Shown: piece after piece, positions 1 to 7,095 of the stretch
How the letters are laid out: each line of letters starts with the position of its first letter
Numbering within the stretch: the stretch's first letter is position 1
Notes under the pieces: model-generated
What the model was told of the DNA's origin: nothing
Seen by the model: only the letters and a program-made list of their open reading frames with translations
Databases searched by the model: none
Program-made: the position numbers and the translations under genes
Assembly (NCBI RefSeq): GCF_001642995.1
Contig: NZ_LOHS01000079.1
Coordinates: 1 to 64,000 of the forward strand
Direction of reading: 5' to 3'
DNA: 64,000 bases
DNA from: Streptomyces jeddahensis
GTDB lineage: Bacteria > Actinomycetota > Actinomycetes > Streptomycetales > Streptomycetaceae

Positions 1-240
1 CCCGCCCGCCGTGGCGCGCGTGAAGATCTCCACCTCGACGTTGATCGCGGCCAGCCGCTTGGCGAGCTCCACGATGTATACGTTCATGCCGCCCGCGTCG
101 CCCGTGCCGGGCTGGTGCAGCGGGGAGGTGTGCACGCTGAGCATGGCGACCCGCCGCGGGCGCCGGTGTGTGCCGGGCAGCCGGAGCCGGGAGGGAGCCG
201 CCGGGGAACGGCGCCCGAACCTGGTCACGTACTGGCTCAC
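1..240 (-). CDS. mshA: D-inositol-3-phosphate glycosyltransferase MshA, N-terminal part (cut by window edge)
   Basis: Only the first 80 codons are present; the gene runs off the left edge. MshA joins UDP-GlcNAc to inositol-3-phosphate, the first step of mycothiol synthesis. After a variable N-terminus the protein reads VAMLSVHTSPLHQPG, then TGDAGGMNVY and IVELAKRLAAINVEVEIFT, the characteristic start of the GT4 fold of actinobacterial MshA. The GTG start at 240 has a GGAGG ribosome site eight bases upstream. A sigma-R type promoter lies about 110 bases further upstream. The second mycothiol gene in the window, mshD, is near 40.2 kb. Confidence 0.93.
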   Translation of the reverse strand, partial: MSQYVTRFGRRSPAAPSRLRLPGTHRRPRRVAMLSVHTSPLHQPGTGDAGGMNVYIVELAKRLAAINVEVEIFTRATAGG

Positions 241-357
241 GTGGCGGTCCTCCTTGCTGCGGGCGTGGCAGCTCGATATGCGGGCAGTGCAGGCACAGCT
301 GTGCGCGCAGTGCGGGCACACCTGTGCGGAGAACGTGCTACCGCCTCCAAGAGCCGC

Positions 358-384
358 AACACCGGAGCAACCTCCTCGCATTCC
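358..384 (-). promoter_or_regulatory. Sigma-R type promoter of mshA
   Basis: On the minus strand GGAAT (384-380) is followed after exactly 19 bases by GTT (360-358). This fits the thiol-stress sigma factor consensus GGAAT-N18/19-GTT. mshA of S. coelicolor is known to have a sigma-R dependent promoter, and the element points at mshA with a leader of about 110 bases. The match is seen in the sequence; its use in this strain is inferred. Confidence 0.7.
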
Positions 385-414
385 GCTTTGCCGAAAGATT
401 GCCGAGGCGGGGTC

Positions 415-640
415 GAGGGTGACCAGGTGGCGGGCCCGGCGGGGGCTCCGGCGTGACCCGGTGGCGGGGCTTCGGCTGGGGCTCCGGTGCGAGCAGGGGG
501 CGAGCGCGGCCGCGGCCCGGCGGCAGGCGCGGCCGCGGCCCGGTGGCGGGTCTCCCGCGTGGCCGGTGGCGGGCTCAGCCATGGCCTGGCGGCAGGCTCC
601 GGCGTGACCCGGTGGCGGCTCAGCCGTGGCCCGAGCCCCC
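415..640. repeat. GC-rich degenerate direct repeats between mshA and the methyltransferase gene
   Basis: The 528-base gap between the two divergent genes holds a minisatellite-like tract. A 24-base unit starting GGCTCCGGCGTGACCCGG occurs exactly at 444-467 and 595-618. GCGCGGCCGCGGCCCGG occurs twice near 505 and 527, and partial units CCCGGTGGCGGG are scattered between. No convincing gene lies in the gap. Its mshA side carries the sigma-R promoter. Confidence 0.6.
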
Positions 641-767
641 CGGTGAGACGGCTCACACGCGCGTGGCGGGCCATGCGGCCGCGGAACGCCATCGTCGCAG
701 GTCACACGTGCGGGCGGTCTTCGGGAGCGCGGCCGACGGGAAGGCGCCCGCCCATACCCTCATACGC

Positions 768-1592
768 ATGGCCTCCCGCACCCAGTCCCGGCCCGTGGGA
801 ACGGTGACACGCGGGACCACCAATCCGAACCGGCTGCGCCGCATGGACCGCTGGATCGCCGCCGCCCACGGCCGTCGGCTGCGGCGCGCGGACGACGCCG
901 TCGCCGTCGATCTCGGCTACGGCGCCGCTCCCTGGACCGCGGTCGAGCTGCTGCAGCGGCTGCGCACTGTCGCGCCGCACGCGCGCGTGGTCGGTATCGA
1001 GATCGAACCGGCACGGGTGGAGGCCGCGAAGCCGTACGAACGCGAGGGGCTGCACTTCCGCCACGGCGGCTTCGAGATACCGCTGCCCGAACGCCCCGTC
1101 CTCATCCGCGCGGCGAACGTGCTGCGCCAGTACGACGAGGACCAGGTCGCCGCCGTCTGGGAGCGGCTGTGCGCGCGGCTCGCGCCTCCGGCCCCCGCGA
1201 GCGGTTTCGCGGGCGGGCTGCTGGTCGAGGGCACGTGCGACGAGATCGGCCGGCGGCACGTGTGGGTCGCGCTCGACACGTCGGGGCCGCGCACGGTGAC
1301 GTTCGCGACCCGCCTCGGCTCCCTGGACCGCCCGTCCGACCTCGCCGAGCGGCTGCCGAAGGTACTGATCCACCGGAACGTGCCCGGTGAGCCGGTGCAC
1401 GCCTTCCTGCGCGACTTCGACCGGGCGTGGGCGGCCGCGGCGCCCTACGCGTCGTACGGTGCGCGCCAGCGGTGGATCAGGGCGGTACGCGACCTCACGG
1501 CGGACTGGCCGGTGCTGGACGGGATCTCGCGATGGCGGCAGGGCGAAGTGACCGTCGGCTGGGAGGCCTTGGCGCCGCGTACGTCGTCCTGA
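768..1592 (+). CDS. Class I SAM-dependent methyltransferase-like protein
   Basis: 274 residues. The AVDLGYGAAPWTAVELL stretch near residue 45 resembles the glycine-rich SAM-binding loop of Rossmann methyltransferases. It is followed by VVGIEIEPARVEAA, where an acidic residue ends strand 2, and by IRAANVLRQYDEDQV. No substrate can be assigned. The ATG at 768 was chosen because the in-frame sequence upstream is low-complexity repeat; no strong ribosome site is visible. It is divergent from mshA, an arrangement I recall from other streptomycetes. A catalytically inactive member of the fold is possible because the glycine motif is imperfect. Confidence 0.75.
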   Translation: MASRTQSRPVGTVTRGTTNPNRLRRMDRWIAAAHGRRLRRADDAVAVDLGYGAAPWTAVELLQRLRTVAPHARVVGIEIEPARVEAAKPYEREGLHFRHGGFEIPLPERPVLIRAANVLRQYDEDQVAAVWERLCARLAPPAPASGFAGGLLVEGTCDEIGRRHVWVALDTSGPRTVTFATRLGSLDRPSDLAERLPKVLIHRNVPGEPVHAFLRDFDRAWAAAAPYASYGARQRWIRAVRDLTADWPVLDGISRWRQGEVTVGWEALAPRTSS

Positions 1593-1771
1593 CCGGCGCG
1601 CAGGACGCCTTGCCGCCGACGGCCGGGAACGATCTCCGAGGCCCGTTCGTCACATGAGGCGGTGGGGGATCGGAATTCCCGTCCGGCTCTGTCGTATTGA
1701 GCGCGGGCGTGGCACCATCCCGAAGACGTCCGGTAGTTACTGACGGTAAATCAGCTTTGGGGGGCTGAGAC

Positions 1772-2866
1772 GTGATCGGGAAGACCGGGAAGGTGGGCTT
1801 GACCTCGGCGGCCGTAGCGCTGGTCTGCGCGGTGACGGTACTGACGGCCCCGGGAGCGGCGTACGCCAGTTCGTACGCGAATCCGGCCAAGCCGGCCCCG
1901 ACCCCCACGCCGACGCCGACGGCCTCCGGGGACCAGGACCTCGAAAAGGTCCGCGAGGAACTGGACCGGCTCTACCACGAGGCGGCGGTCGCGACGGACG
2001 AGTACAACGCGGCCGAGGAGAAGGCCGACGAGCAGTCCGCGGAGATCGTCGAGCTGGCCCGCAGGATCGTCAAGGGCCAGGAGAAACTGGACGACTTGAA
2101 GGAGCGCGTGGGCGCGGCGGCCAGGGCGCAGTACCGCAGCGGCGGGCTGCCGCCCGAGGCGCAGCTGATGCTCAGCGACGACCCGCGGCTGTTCCTGGAC
2201 GGCGCCAGCCGGGTGCGCGAGGGCGCGCAGGCGACCAAGGGGCTGCTCGCCGAGCTGACCCGGACGCAGGAGGACCTGCAGTCCTACGCGAAGGACGCCT
2301 CGACCCAGTGGCAGCGGCTCGAGGCCAACCGCAAGGCCAAGGCGGCGGCGAAGAAGAAGATCAAGAGCCGGATCGCCGAGGCCGAGAAGCTCGAGGCGAA
2401 GCTCGAGAAGGAGGAGCTCGAGCGGCTCCTTGAGCTGGAGCAGGAGACCGCGTACCAGAACCAGGCCGCCTGGCTGAGCTCCGGAATCCTGAAGGAGATC
2501 GACGGCAAGGCGTCGCCCCGCGGCAAGAAGGCCGTCAAGTACGCGACCGCGCAGATAGGCAAGCCGTACGAATGGGGCGCCGAAGGCCCGAAGACGTACG
2601 ACTGCTCGGGGCTGACCTCACAGGCCTGGGCGGCCGCCGGGCGCGGCATTCCGCGCACCTCGCAGGAGCAGTGGAAGCAGCTGCCGCACATCGACATCAG
2701 GGACATGCGGCCGGGCGACCTGATCATTTATCACGACGACGCCAGCCATGTCGGGATGTACATAGGCGACGGCGCGATCGTGCACGCGCCGCGCCCGGGG
2801 CGTACGGTGACCATCGCGGGCGCCGGCTCGATGGCGATTCTCGGGGTGGTACGTCCCGATAAGTGA
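1772..2866 (+). CDS. Secreted C40 (NlpC/P60) peptidoglycan endopeptidase
   Basis: 364 residues with a Sec signal peptide ending near PGAAYAS. A Pro/Thr linker follows, then a long charged coiled coil (about residues 55-240) and a C-terminal NlpC/P60 domain. The catalytic cysteine is in KTYDCSGL, the histidine in SHVGMYIG, and the third polar residue is the His in IVHAP. Such RipA-like enzymes cut the D-Glu/diaminopimelate bond of cell-wall stem peptides, and the coiled coil usually keeps them inactive until needed. GTG start. No cyclic-di-AMP riboswitch-like leader is seen in the 179-base upstream gap. Confidence 0.92.
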   Translation: MIGKTGKVGLTSAAVALVCAVTVLTAPGAAYASSYANPAKPAPTPTPTPTASGDQDLEKVREELDRLYHEAAVATDEYNAAEEKADEQSAEIVELARRIVKGQEKLDDLKERVGAAARAQYRSGGLPPEAQLMLSDDPRLFLDGASRVREGAQATKGLLAELTRTQEDLQSYAKDASTQWQRLEANRKAKAAAKKKIKSRIAEAEKLEAKLEKEELERLLELEQETAYQNQAAWLSSGILKEIDGKASPRGKKAVKYATAQIGKPYEWGAEGPKTYDCSGLTSQAWAAAGRGIPRTSQEQWKQLPHIDIRDMRPGDLIIYHDDASHVGMYIGDGAIVHAPRPGRTVTIAGAGSMAILGVVRPDK

Positions 2867-3128
2867 GGCCTTGCGTGAGGCGCGACACGTGACCTACTGC
2901 ACGTGACCCGCGGCACCTTCGGGCGCCCACTCAACCTCTGCGGCGTGATGTTCGTCATCCACAGTGAGACGTGCCGTGCCCAAATCCGCTCCTGAATGCG
3001 GCATATGACAGCGGCGGTTTGCTGCTCGCCATTCCGTTACCGCGGGGGCTACCGCTATGGTCCCCGTCGGTGGGGGCGAAGGTCTTCGTTCCACCGTGCC
3101 CTCGGGGGGAGGGAAGGAATCCAGAACC

Positions 3129-4679
3129 ATGCCCGTACCCATACCGCGGCAGAGAGGTATCCCAGCCGTGGAGAGTGGTCAGGCTCAAGCCGAGCCCACG
3201 CACGGCCTGCCTCGCCCCCGGACGGAACCGGCGACGCCGCGGACCGCCGACGCCGTAGACGGCGGCGGGCGCACCGGCGACGGCCACGGCCGTGACGGCG
3301 ATCACGACGGTGACGCCGACAACGGCCGTCACGACGCCGGCTACGGCGGTGGTCCCGGCAGCGGTACGGGGATCACGCTCCTGGTCATCGAGGACGACCC
3401 GGCCGGTTCGCTGAGCCTTCCGGAGCTGATCGACTCCGCCGGCAAGCCCGTCCGCGTCCGCACCGCCCGCAACCTCATCGAGGCCGAGCGGCTTCTCACG
3501 GACGACGTCAACTGCATCCTTCTCGACCTCGCGCTGCCCGCACCCGGCAGCGGCACGGCGTCCCAGGGACCGGCCGGCGGCGCCCGGCCCGGATCCGGGA
3601 GCGGTGCCGCGCACGGTTCCGGGAGCGGTTCCACGCACGGTTCGGGCAACGGTCCGCGTCCCGACGCCGACGAACTCGCGACGCTCAGGCACGTACTGCG
3701 TCTCGCGCCCCGGCACGCCGTGCTCGCGCTCACCGCGTCCGGTGACGCCGAGCGGGGCGCGGAAGCCGTGCGCGTGGGCGCCCAGGACTATCTGTTCCGG
3801 GACGAACTGGACGGAAAGCTGCTCACCCGCGCCATCCGGTACGCGGTGGAGCGCAAGCGCGCCGACGTGGCCCAGCGCAAGCTCACCGAGTCCCGGCTGC
3901 GGGCACAGGAGAACGCCCGTCTGGAGCGGGGTCTGCTGCCGACGCCCCTGCTGGGCGGCTCGTCGCTGCGTTTCGCCGCCAGCTACCGCCCCGGCCGTTC
4001 GCGCGCCCTGCTCGGCGGCGACTTCTACGACACGGTCCGCACCCCGGACGGCACGGTGCACGCCATGATCGGCGACGTCTGCGGGCACGGCCCCGACGCC
4101 GCGGCGCTCGGCGTCGAACTGCGCATCGCCTGGCGGGCGCTGACCCTCGCCGGGATGTGCGGCGACGAGCTGCTGTCGACGCTCCAGGAGGTGCTGGAGC
4201 ACGAGCGCGCGGACGACGAGATCTTCGCGACGCTGTGCACGGTGGACATCGCCCCCGACGAGCGGCGCGCCGGCCTGTGCCTGGCGGGACATCCGTCTCC
4301 GCTGATCGCCCGGCAGGGCAGCCGCGCCGAACTCCTGGCGCCGGAGGAGAACAGCGGCCCGGCACTCGGCCTGCTCGAACGCGCCCGCTGGCCGCGCCGG
4401 CAGGTGGAACTGGGCGCCACCTGGAGCCTGATGCTCTACACGGACGGCCTGATAGAGGGCCGTATCGGCCAGGGCAATCAGCGGCTCGGCCAGGAAGGGA
4501 TGGTGGACCTGGTCCGCCGCCAGCTCGCCGCGGGCCTGCAGGGCGAGGAGCTGCTGGAGGCGGCGGTCAACGAGGTCCGCGACCTCAACGGAGGGGACCT
4601 GACGGACGACGTGGCCGTCCTGCTGCTGGACCGCGACCGGAACCGGGACCGCACCCGCGGCCAAGGCCGGGAGCGGTAG
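3129..4679 (+). CDS. Response-regulator-type PP2C (SpoIIE-like) phosphatase
   Basis: 516 residues in three parts: an Asp/Gly-rich disordered N-terminus, a receiver domain (LLVIEDDP; phospho-acceptor Asp in CILLDLALP) and a SpoIIE/PP2C phosphatase domain with GGDFYD, IGDVCGHGPDAAALG, FATLCTVDI and LTDDVAVLLL metal-binding motifs. Proteins of this build dephosphorylate anti-sigma-factor antagonists. The ATG at 3129 follows a strong GGGGGAGGGAAGGA ribosome site; an upstream in-frame ATG at 3057 lacks one. A Gly/Ser/His repeat of about 40 residues interrupts the receiver after the phospho-acceptor strand, which is odd for a domain of fixed fold. Partner proteins are not in the window. Confidence 0.9.
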   Translation: MPVPIPRQRGIPAVESGQAQAEPTHGLPRPRTEPATPRTADAVDGGGRTGDGHGRDGDHDGDADNGRHDAGYGGGPGSGTGITLLVIEDDPAGSLSLPELIDSAGKPVRVRTARNLIEAERLLTDDVNCILLDLALPAPGSGTASQGPAGGARPGSGSGAAHGSGSGSTHGSGNGPRPDADELATLRHVLRLAPRHAVLALTASGDAERGAEAVRVGAQDYLFRDELDGKLLTRAIRYAVERKRADVAQRKLTESRLRAQENARLERGLLPTPLLGGSSLRFAASYRPGRSRALLGGDFYDTVRTPDGTVHAMIGDVCGHGPDAAALGVELRIAWRALTLAGMCGDELLSTLQEVLEHERADDEIFATLCTVDIAPDERRAGLCLAGHPSPLIARQGSRAELLAPEENSGPALGLLERARWPRRQVELGATWSLMLYTDGLIEGRIGQGNQRLGQEGMVDLVRRQLAAGLQGEELLEAAVNEVRDLNGGDLTDDVAVLLLDRDRNRDRTRGQGRER

Positions 4680-4745
4680 AGGCCGAGAGCGGTAGAGCGC
4701 AACGCGCAGGAGGCACCCGCAGAGGCACCAGGCCCCTGGCGACCG

Positions 4746-5093
4746 CTACCGTCCGCCGTTGTAGGGCCCGTAAGGACCGTCGCTGCTCGAGCCGCGGCGG
4801 CCGCCGCCACCCGTGATCGACCGGACCGCGGGCCGCACGTCGACCATGTACACGATGGTCGCGATGGCGCCGATGATGGGCAGGAACGACAGGATGGGGA
4901 AGAGCAGGCTCACCACGAAGGCGATCCCCAGGATGATCAGCCAGAACGGCTTGGTCTGCTTGTCGGCGGCACGATAGGCGTCTTCGCGCCGGATGGCGGC
5001 GTCGATCAGAGCGAAGCCGCTGAACAGGATCAGGGCCACGCTCAGCAGCCACATGAAACCCGCGAACCCCTGCATCAGCACTGCGTCCACCAC
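4746..5093 (-). CDS. DUF2516 family membrane protein
   Basis: 115 residues with three hydrophobic segments (about 10-30, 48-66 and 68-86) separated by the short loop RREDAYRAADKQTKPFW. A Gly/Ser/Tyr-rich C-terminal tail follows. The pattern fits the actinobacterial DUF2516 family, whose function is unknown. It lies downstream of the HbhA-like and XRE genes on the same strand. Two adjacent GTG codons (5093 and 5090) could each be the start; no strong ribosome site separates them. Confidence 0.85.
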   Translation of the reverse strand: MVDAVLMQGFAGFMWLLSVALILFSGFALIDAAIRREDAYRAADKQTKPFWLIILGIAFVVSLLFPILSFLPIIGAIATIVYMVDVRPAVRSITGGGGRRGSSSDGPYGPYNGGR

Positions 5094-5253
5094 CTGGTCA
5101 TCGGCTCATGTCTATGCGGCCACCGTACCTGCTACCCGAGGAACGAGCCGGGCACTCCGCAAGTGCCCGGCTCATTCCCGCGACGAGGTCGCTCCGGAGC
5201 TCTCCCGGGACCCGGAGCTTCTTCCGGAACCCGGAGCTTCTCCTGGAACGCGG

Positions 5254-5853
5254 TCACTTGGCGGGCGGGGTGGGCTTCTTCGCCGTGGTGGTGGTCTTCT
5301 TGGCCGGGGCCTTCTTCGCCGCGGGGGTCGTCTTCTTGGCCGAGGCCGCGCTCCGGGACTCGGCGGCCTTGGGCGACGACGCCGACGAGGACGGCTTCGA
5401 CTCCGGCTCGACGGTCACAGCGAGCTCCGAGATCTCCTCGGCCGCCTCACCGCGCCAGGTCCGGACGGCCTGCTCGCCGTGCTCGGCGACCTTCTCGTAC
5501 GTCTCACGCGCCTTGACCGCGTACTCGGCGGCCACGCCGACGCCGCGCAGGGCCAGGTCCTGAGCGGATTCGCCCAGCTTCTTCAGGTCGGTGTCGATGG
5601 TGCCGAGCACCTCCGCGACCTTGGCCTGGAGGGTCTCCTGCACCTCCTTGGCGCGGGCGGCGGCCTTGTCCTGGACGACCTTCGGGTCGGTGCCGCGCAC
5701 GGCCTCGATACGGGCCGGAGCCTCGGCGCGCAGCTGCTCGACGAGCGAGGGCACCTTCTTGGCCTGCTGGTACGCGAGGTCGGCGGTGCCCGCTGCGAAG
5801 TACAGCGGCGTGGGGTCCTTCAGGGTCTTACGCAGATCGTCGGTGATGGCCAT
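5254..5853 (-). CDS. Heparin-binding haemagglutinin (HbhA)-like coiled-coil protein
   Basis: 199 residues. The N-terminal 130 residues are a predicted amphipathic helix bundle or coiled coil rich in Ala, Glu and Lys. The C-terminus is a Lys/Ala/Thr/Pro tail (KKAPAKK-type repeats) like that of mycobacterial HbhA and histone-like proteins. In Streptomyces such proteins have been linked to membrane or surface association and hyphal aggregation, but the role here is inferred. The ATG has a GGGAGG site upstream. It lies just downstream of the XRE regulator gene on the same strand. Confidence 0.85.
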   Translation of the reverse strand: MAITDDLRKTLKDPTPLYFAAGTADLAYQQAKKVPSLVEQLRAEAPARIEAVRGTDPKVVQDKAAARAKEVQETLQAKVAEVLGTIDTDLKKLGESAQDLALRGVGVAAEYAVKARETYEKVAEHGEQAVRTWRGEAAEEISELAVTVEPESKPSSSASSPKAAESRSAASAKKTTPAAKKAPAKKTTTTAKKPTPPAK

Positions 5854-5876
5854 GACTGTGGTCCTCCCGGATCACT

Positions 5877-6380
5877 TCAGCTCGAGGGTTTGTGGTCGTG
5901 CTGGTCGTGCTGGTCGGCATCGCTGCCACTGGCCGCGCTGGGCTCGCCGGCCCCGCCGCGGCCGTCCGCGGCGGTGTCCTGGATGGCATCCGCTACGACA
6001 TCCGTAACGGCATCCGTAACGACGTCGGTCCCGGTTCCGTTCTCCTTGCGGAAGGACTCGTAGATCTGCAGGAGCACCTGCTTCTGACGTTCGTTGAGGG
6101 ACGGATCGGCAAGGATCACCGCGCGCGTCTCCACGTCGTCCCGATCCCGCTCCGCGTCGAGGATCCCGGCCCGCACGTACAGCGTCTCGGCGGAGATCCG
6201 CAGCGCCTTCGCGACCTGCTGCAGCACCTCGGCACTCGGCTTGCGCAGCCCGCGCTCGATCTGGCTCAGATACGGATTGGACACCCCTGCCGCCTCCGCG
6301 AGCTGCCGCAGCGACAGCTGCGCGGTGCGCCGCTGCTCGCGCAGGTACTCGCCGAGATTGCCGACGTTGAGTGATGCCAT
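5877..6380 (-). CDS. XRE-family helix-turn-helix regulator
   Basis: 167 residues. The helix-turn-helix spans residues 8-65 (LREQRRTAQLSLRQLAEAAG, then VSNPYLSQIERGLRKPSAE), a typical Cro/CI-type domain. A helical segment ending YESFRKEN follows, then an Asp/Val/Thr-rich imperfect repeat (TDVVTDAVTDVVADA) encoded by a short DNA repeat near 5990-6030. The start MASLNVGNLGEYL was chosen because this N-terminus is conserved in streptomycete homologues I recall. A perfect palindrome lies 31 bases upstream and suggests autoregulation. The gene is probably cotranscribed with the HbhA-like gene. Confidence 0.88.
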   Translation of the reverse strand: MASLNVGNLGEYLREQRRTAQLSLRQLAEAAGVSNPYLSQIERGLRKPSAEVLQQVAKALRISAETLYVRAGILDAERDRDDVETRAVILADPSLNERQKQVLLQIYESFRKENGTGTDVVTDAVTDVVADAIQDTAADGRGGAGEPSAASGSDADQHDQHDHKPSS

Positions 6381-6410
6381 GCCTCGATGGTGCCTCACTG
6401 GCGCTAACTA

Positions 6411-6430
6411 TTGCAAGCGCGTGCTTGCAA
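6411..6430. promoter_or_regulatory. Perfect palindrome upstream of the XRE regulator gene
   Basis: TTGCAAGC-GCGT-GCTTGCAA is an 8-base perfect inverted repeat with a 4-base centre. It sits 31 bases upstream of the XRE regulator start, in the gap shared with the divergent marR gene. Dimeric Cro/CI-type regulators bind such sites, so autoregulation is the simplest inference. Confidence 0.6.
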
Positions 6431-6511
6431 AAGTGTGCCGCGCGGCGCGAGCCCAAAGATGCCCACTTCCCGATAATCCGCTACGGACCGATTGCCACTA
6501 CCCTTGCCCGC

Positions 6512-6997
6512 ATGACCGCCATGGCACCCAAGCGCACCGAGCCGGACCTCTCGTACCTGCTGGACCACACGAGCCATGTCCTGCGCACCCAGATGTCGGC
6601 GGCGCTCGCCGAGATCGGATTGACGCCGCGCATGCACTGCGTACTGGTCCACGCCCTGGAAGAGGAGCGCACCCAGGCTCAGCTCGCCGAGATCGGCGAC
6701 ATGGACAAGACCACAATGGTGGTCACCGTGGACGCGCTGGAGGAGGCCGGCCTCGCCGAGCGGCGTCCCTCCAGCCGGGACCGGAGGGCGCGGATCATCG
6801 CGGTCACCGAGGAGGGCGCACGCGTCGCCGAGCAGAGCCAGAAGATCGTGGACCGCGTCCACGGGAGGGCCCTGCAAGCCGTCCCCGAGGGCGACCGGGC
6901 GGCTTTGTTGCGGACCCTGGAGCAGCTGGCCGGCGGGCATCTGGCCACACCGGCCGAGAGCCCGCGACCGGCCCGGCGGGCACGTCAGCGCGGATAG
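6512..6997 (+). CDS. MarR-family transcriptional regulator
   Basis: 161 residues with the MarR winged helix: recognition region TQAQLAEIGDMDKTTMVVTVDALEEAGL and wing RRPSSRDRRARIIAVTEEG, flanked by dimerisation helices. The ATG at 6512 has no ribosome site and may be leaderless. It precedes a DHA2-type MFS exporter by 98 bases on the same strand. A palindrome lies in between, the usual layout of a drug-sensing repressor and its pump. Confidence 0.9.
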   Translation: MTAMAPKRTEPDLSYLLDHTSHVLRTQMSAALAEIGLTPRMHCVLVHALEEERTQAQLAEIGDMDKTTMVVTVDALEEAGLAERRPSSRDRRARIIAVTEEGARVAEQSQKIVDRVHGRALQAVPEGDRAALLRTLEQLAGGHLATPAESPRPARRARQRG

Positions 6998-7028
6998 CAA
7001 CCGCTCCCGCCCCCACTAGATGTGAAGT

Positions 7029-7052
7029 AGATAGTCTGCAACAGAACTATCT
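7029..7052. promoter_or_regulatory. Candidate MarR operator before the MFS gene
   Basis: AGATAGT (7029-7035) and ACTATCT (7046-7052) are perfect inverted repeats separated by 10 bases, between marR and the exporter. The site covers the likely promoter region about 45 bases before the exporter start. MarR dimers typically bind such inverted repeats; binding here is inferred. Confidence 0.6.
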
Positions 7053-7095
7053 GCTACGGTCTCTCCTGTCGGCCCAACCGAACAGGAGAGAACGC

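Noticed and set aside
1593..1771. Possible c-di-AMP riboswitch before the NlpC/P60 gene
   Set aside because: Such riboswitches precede some streptomycete cell-wall hydrolase genes, but the conserved ydaO core is not recognisable in this short gap.
2955..4664. 569-residue minus-strand open frame across the SpoIIE-type phosphatase
   Set aside because: Antisense to a gene with clear receiver and PP2C motifs; no family resemblance.
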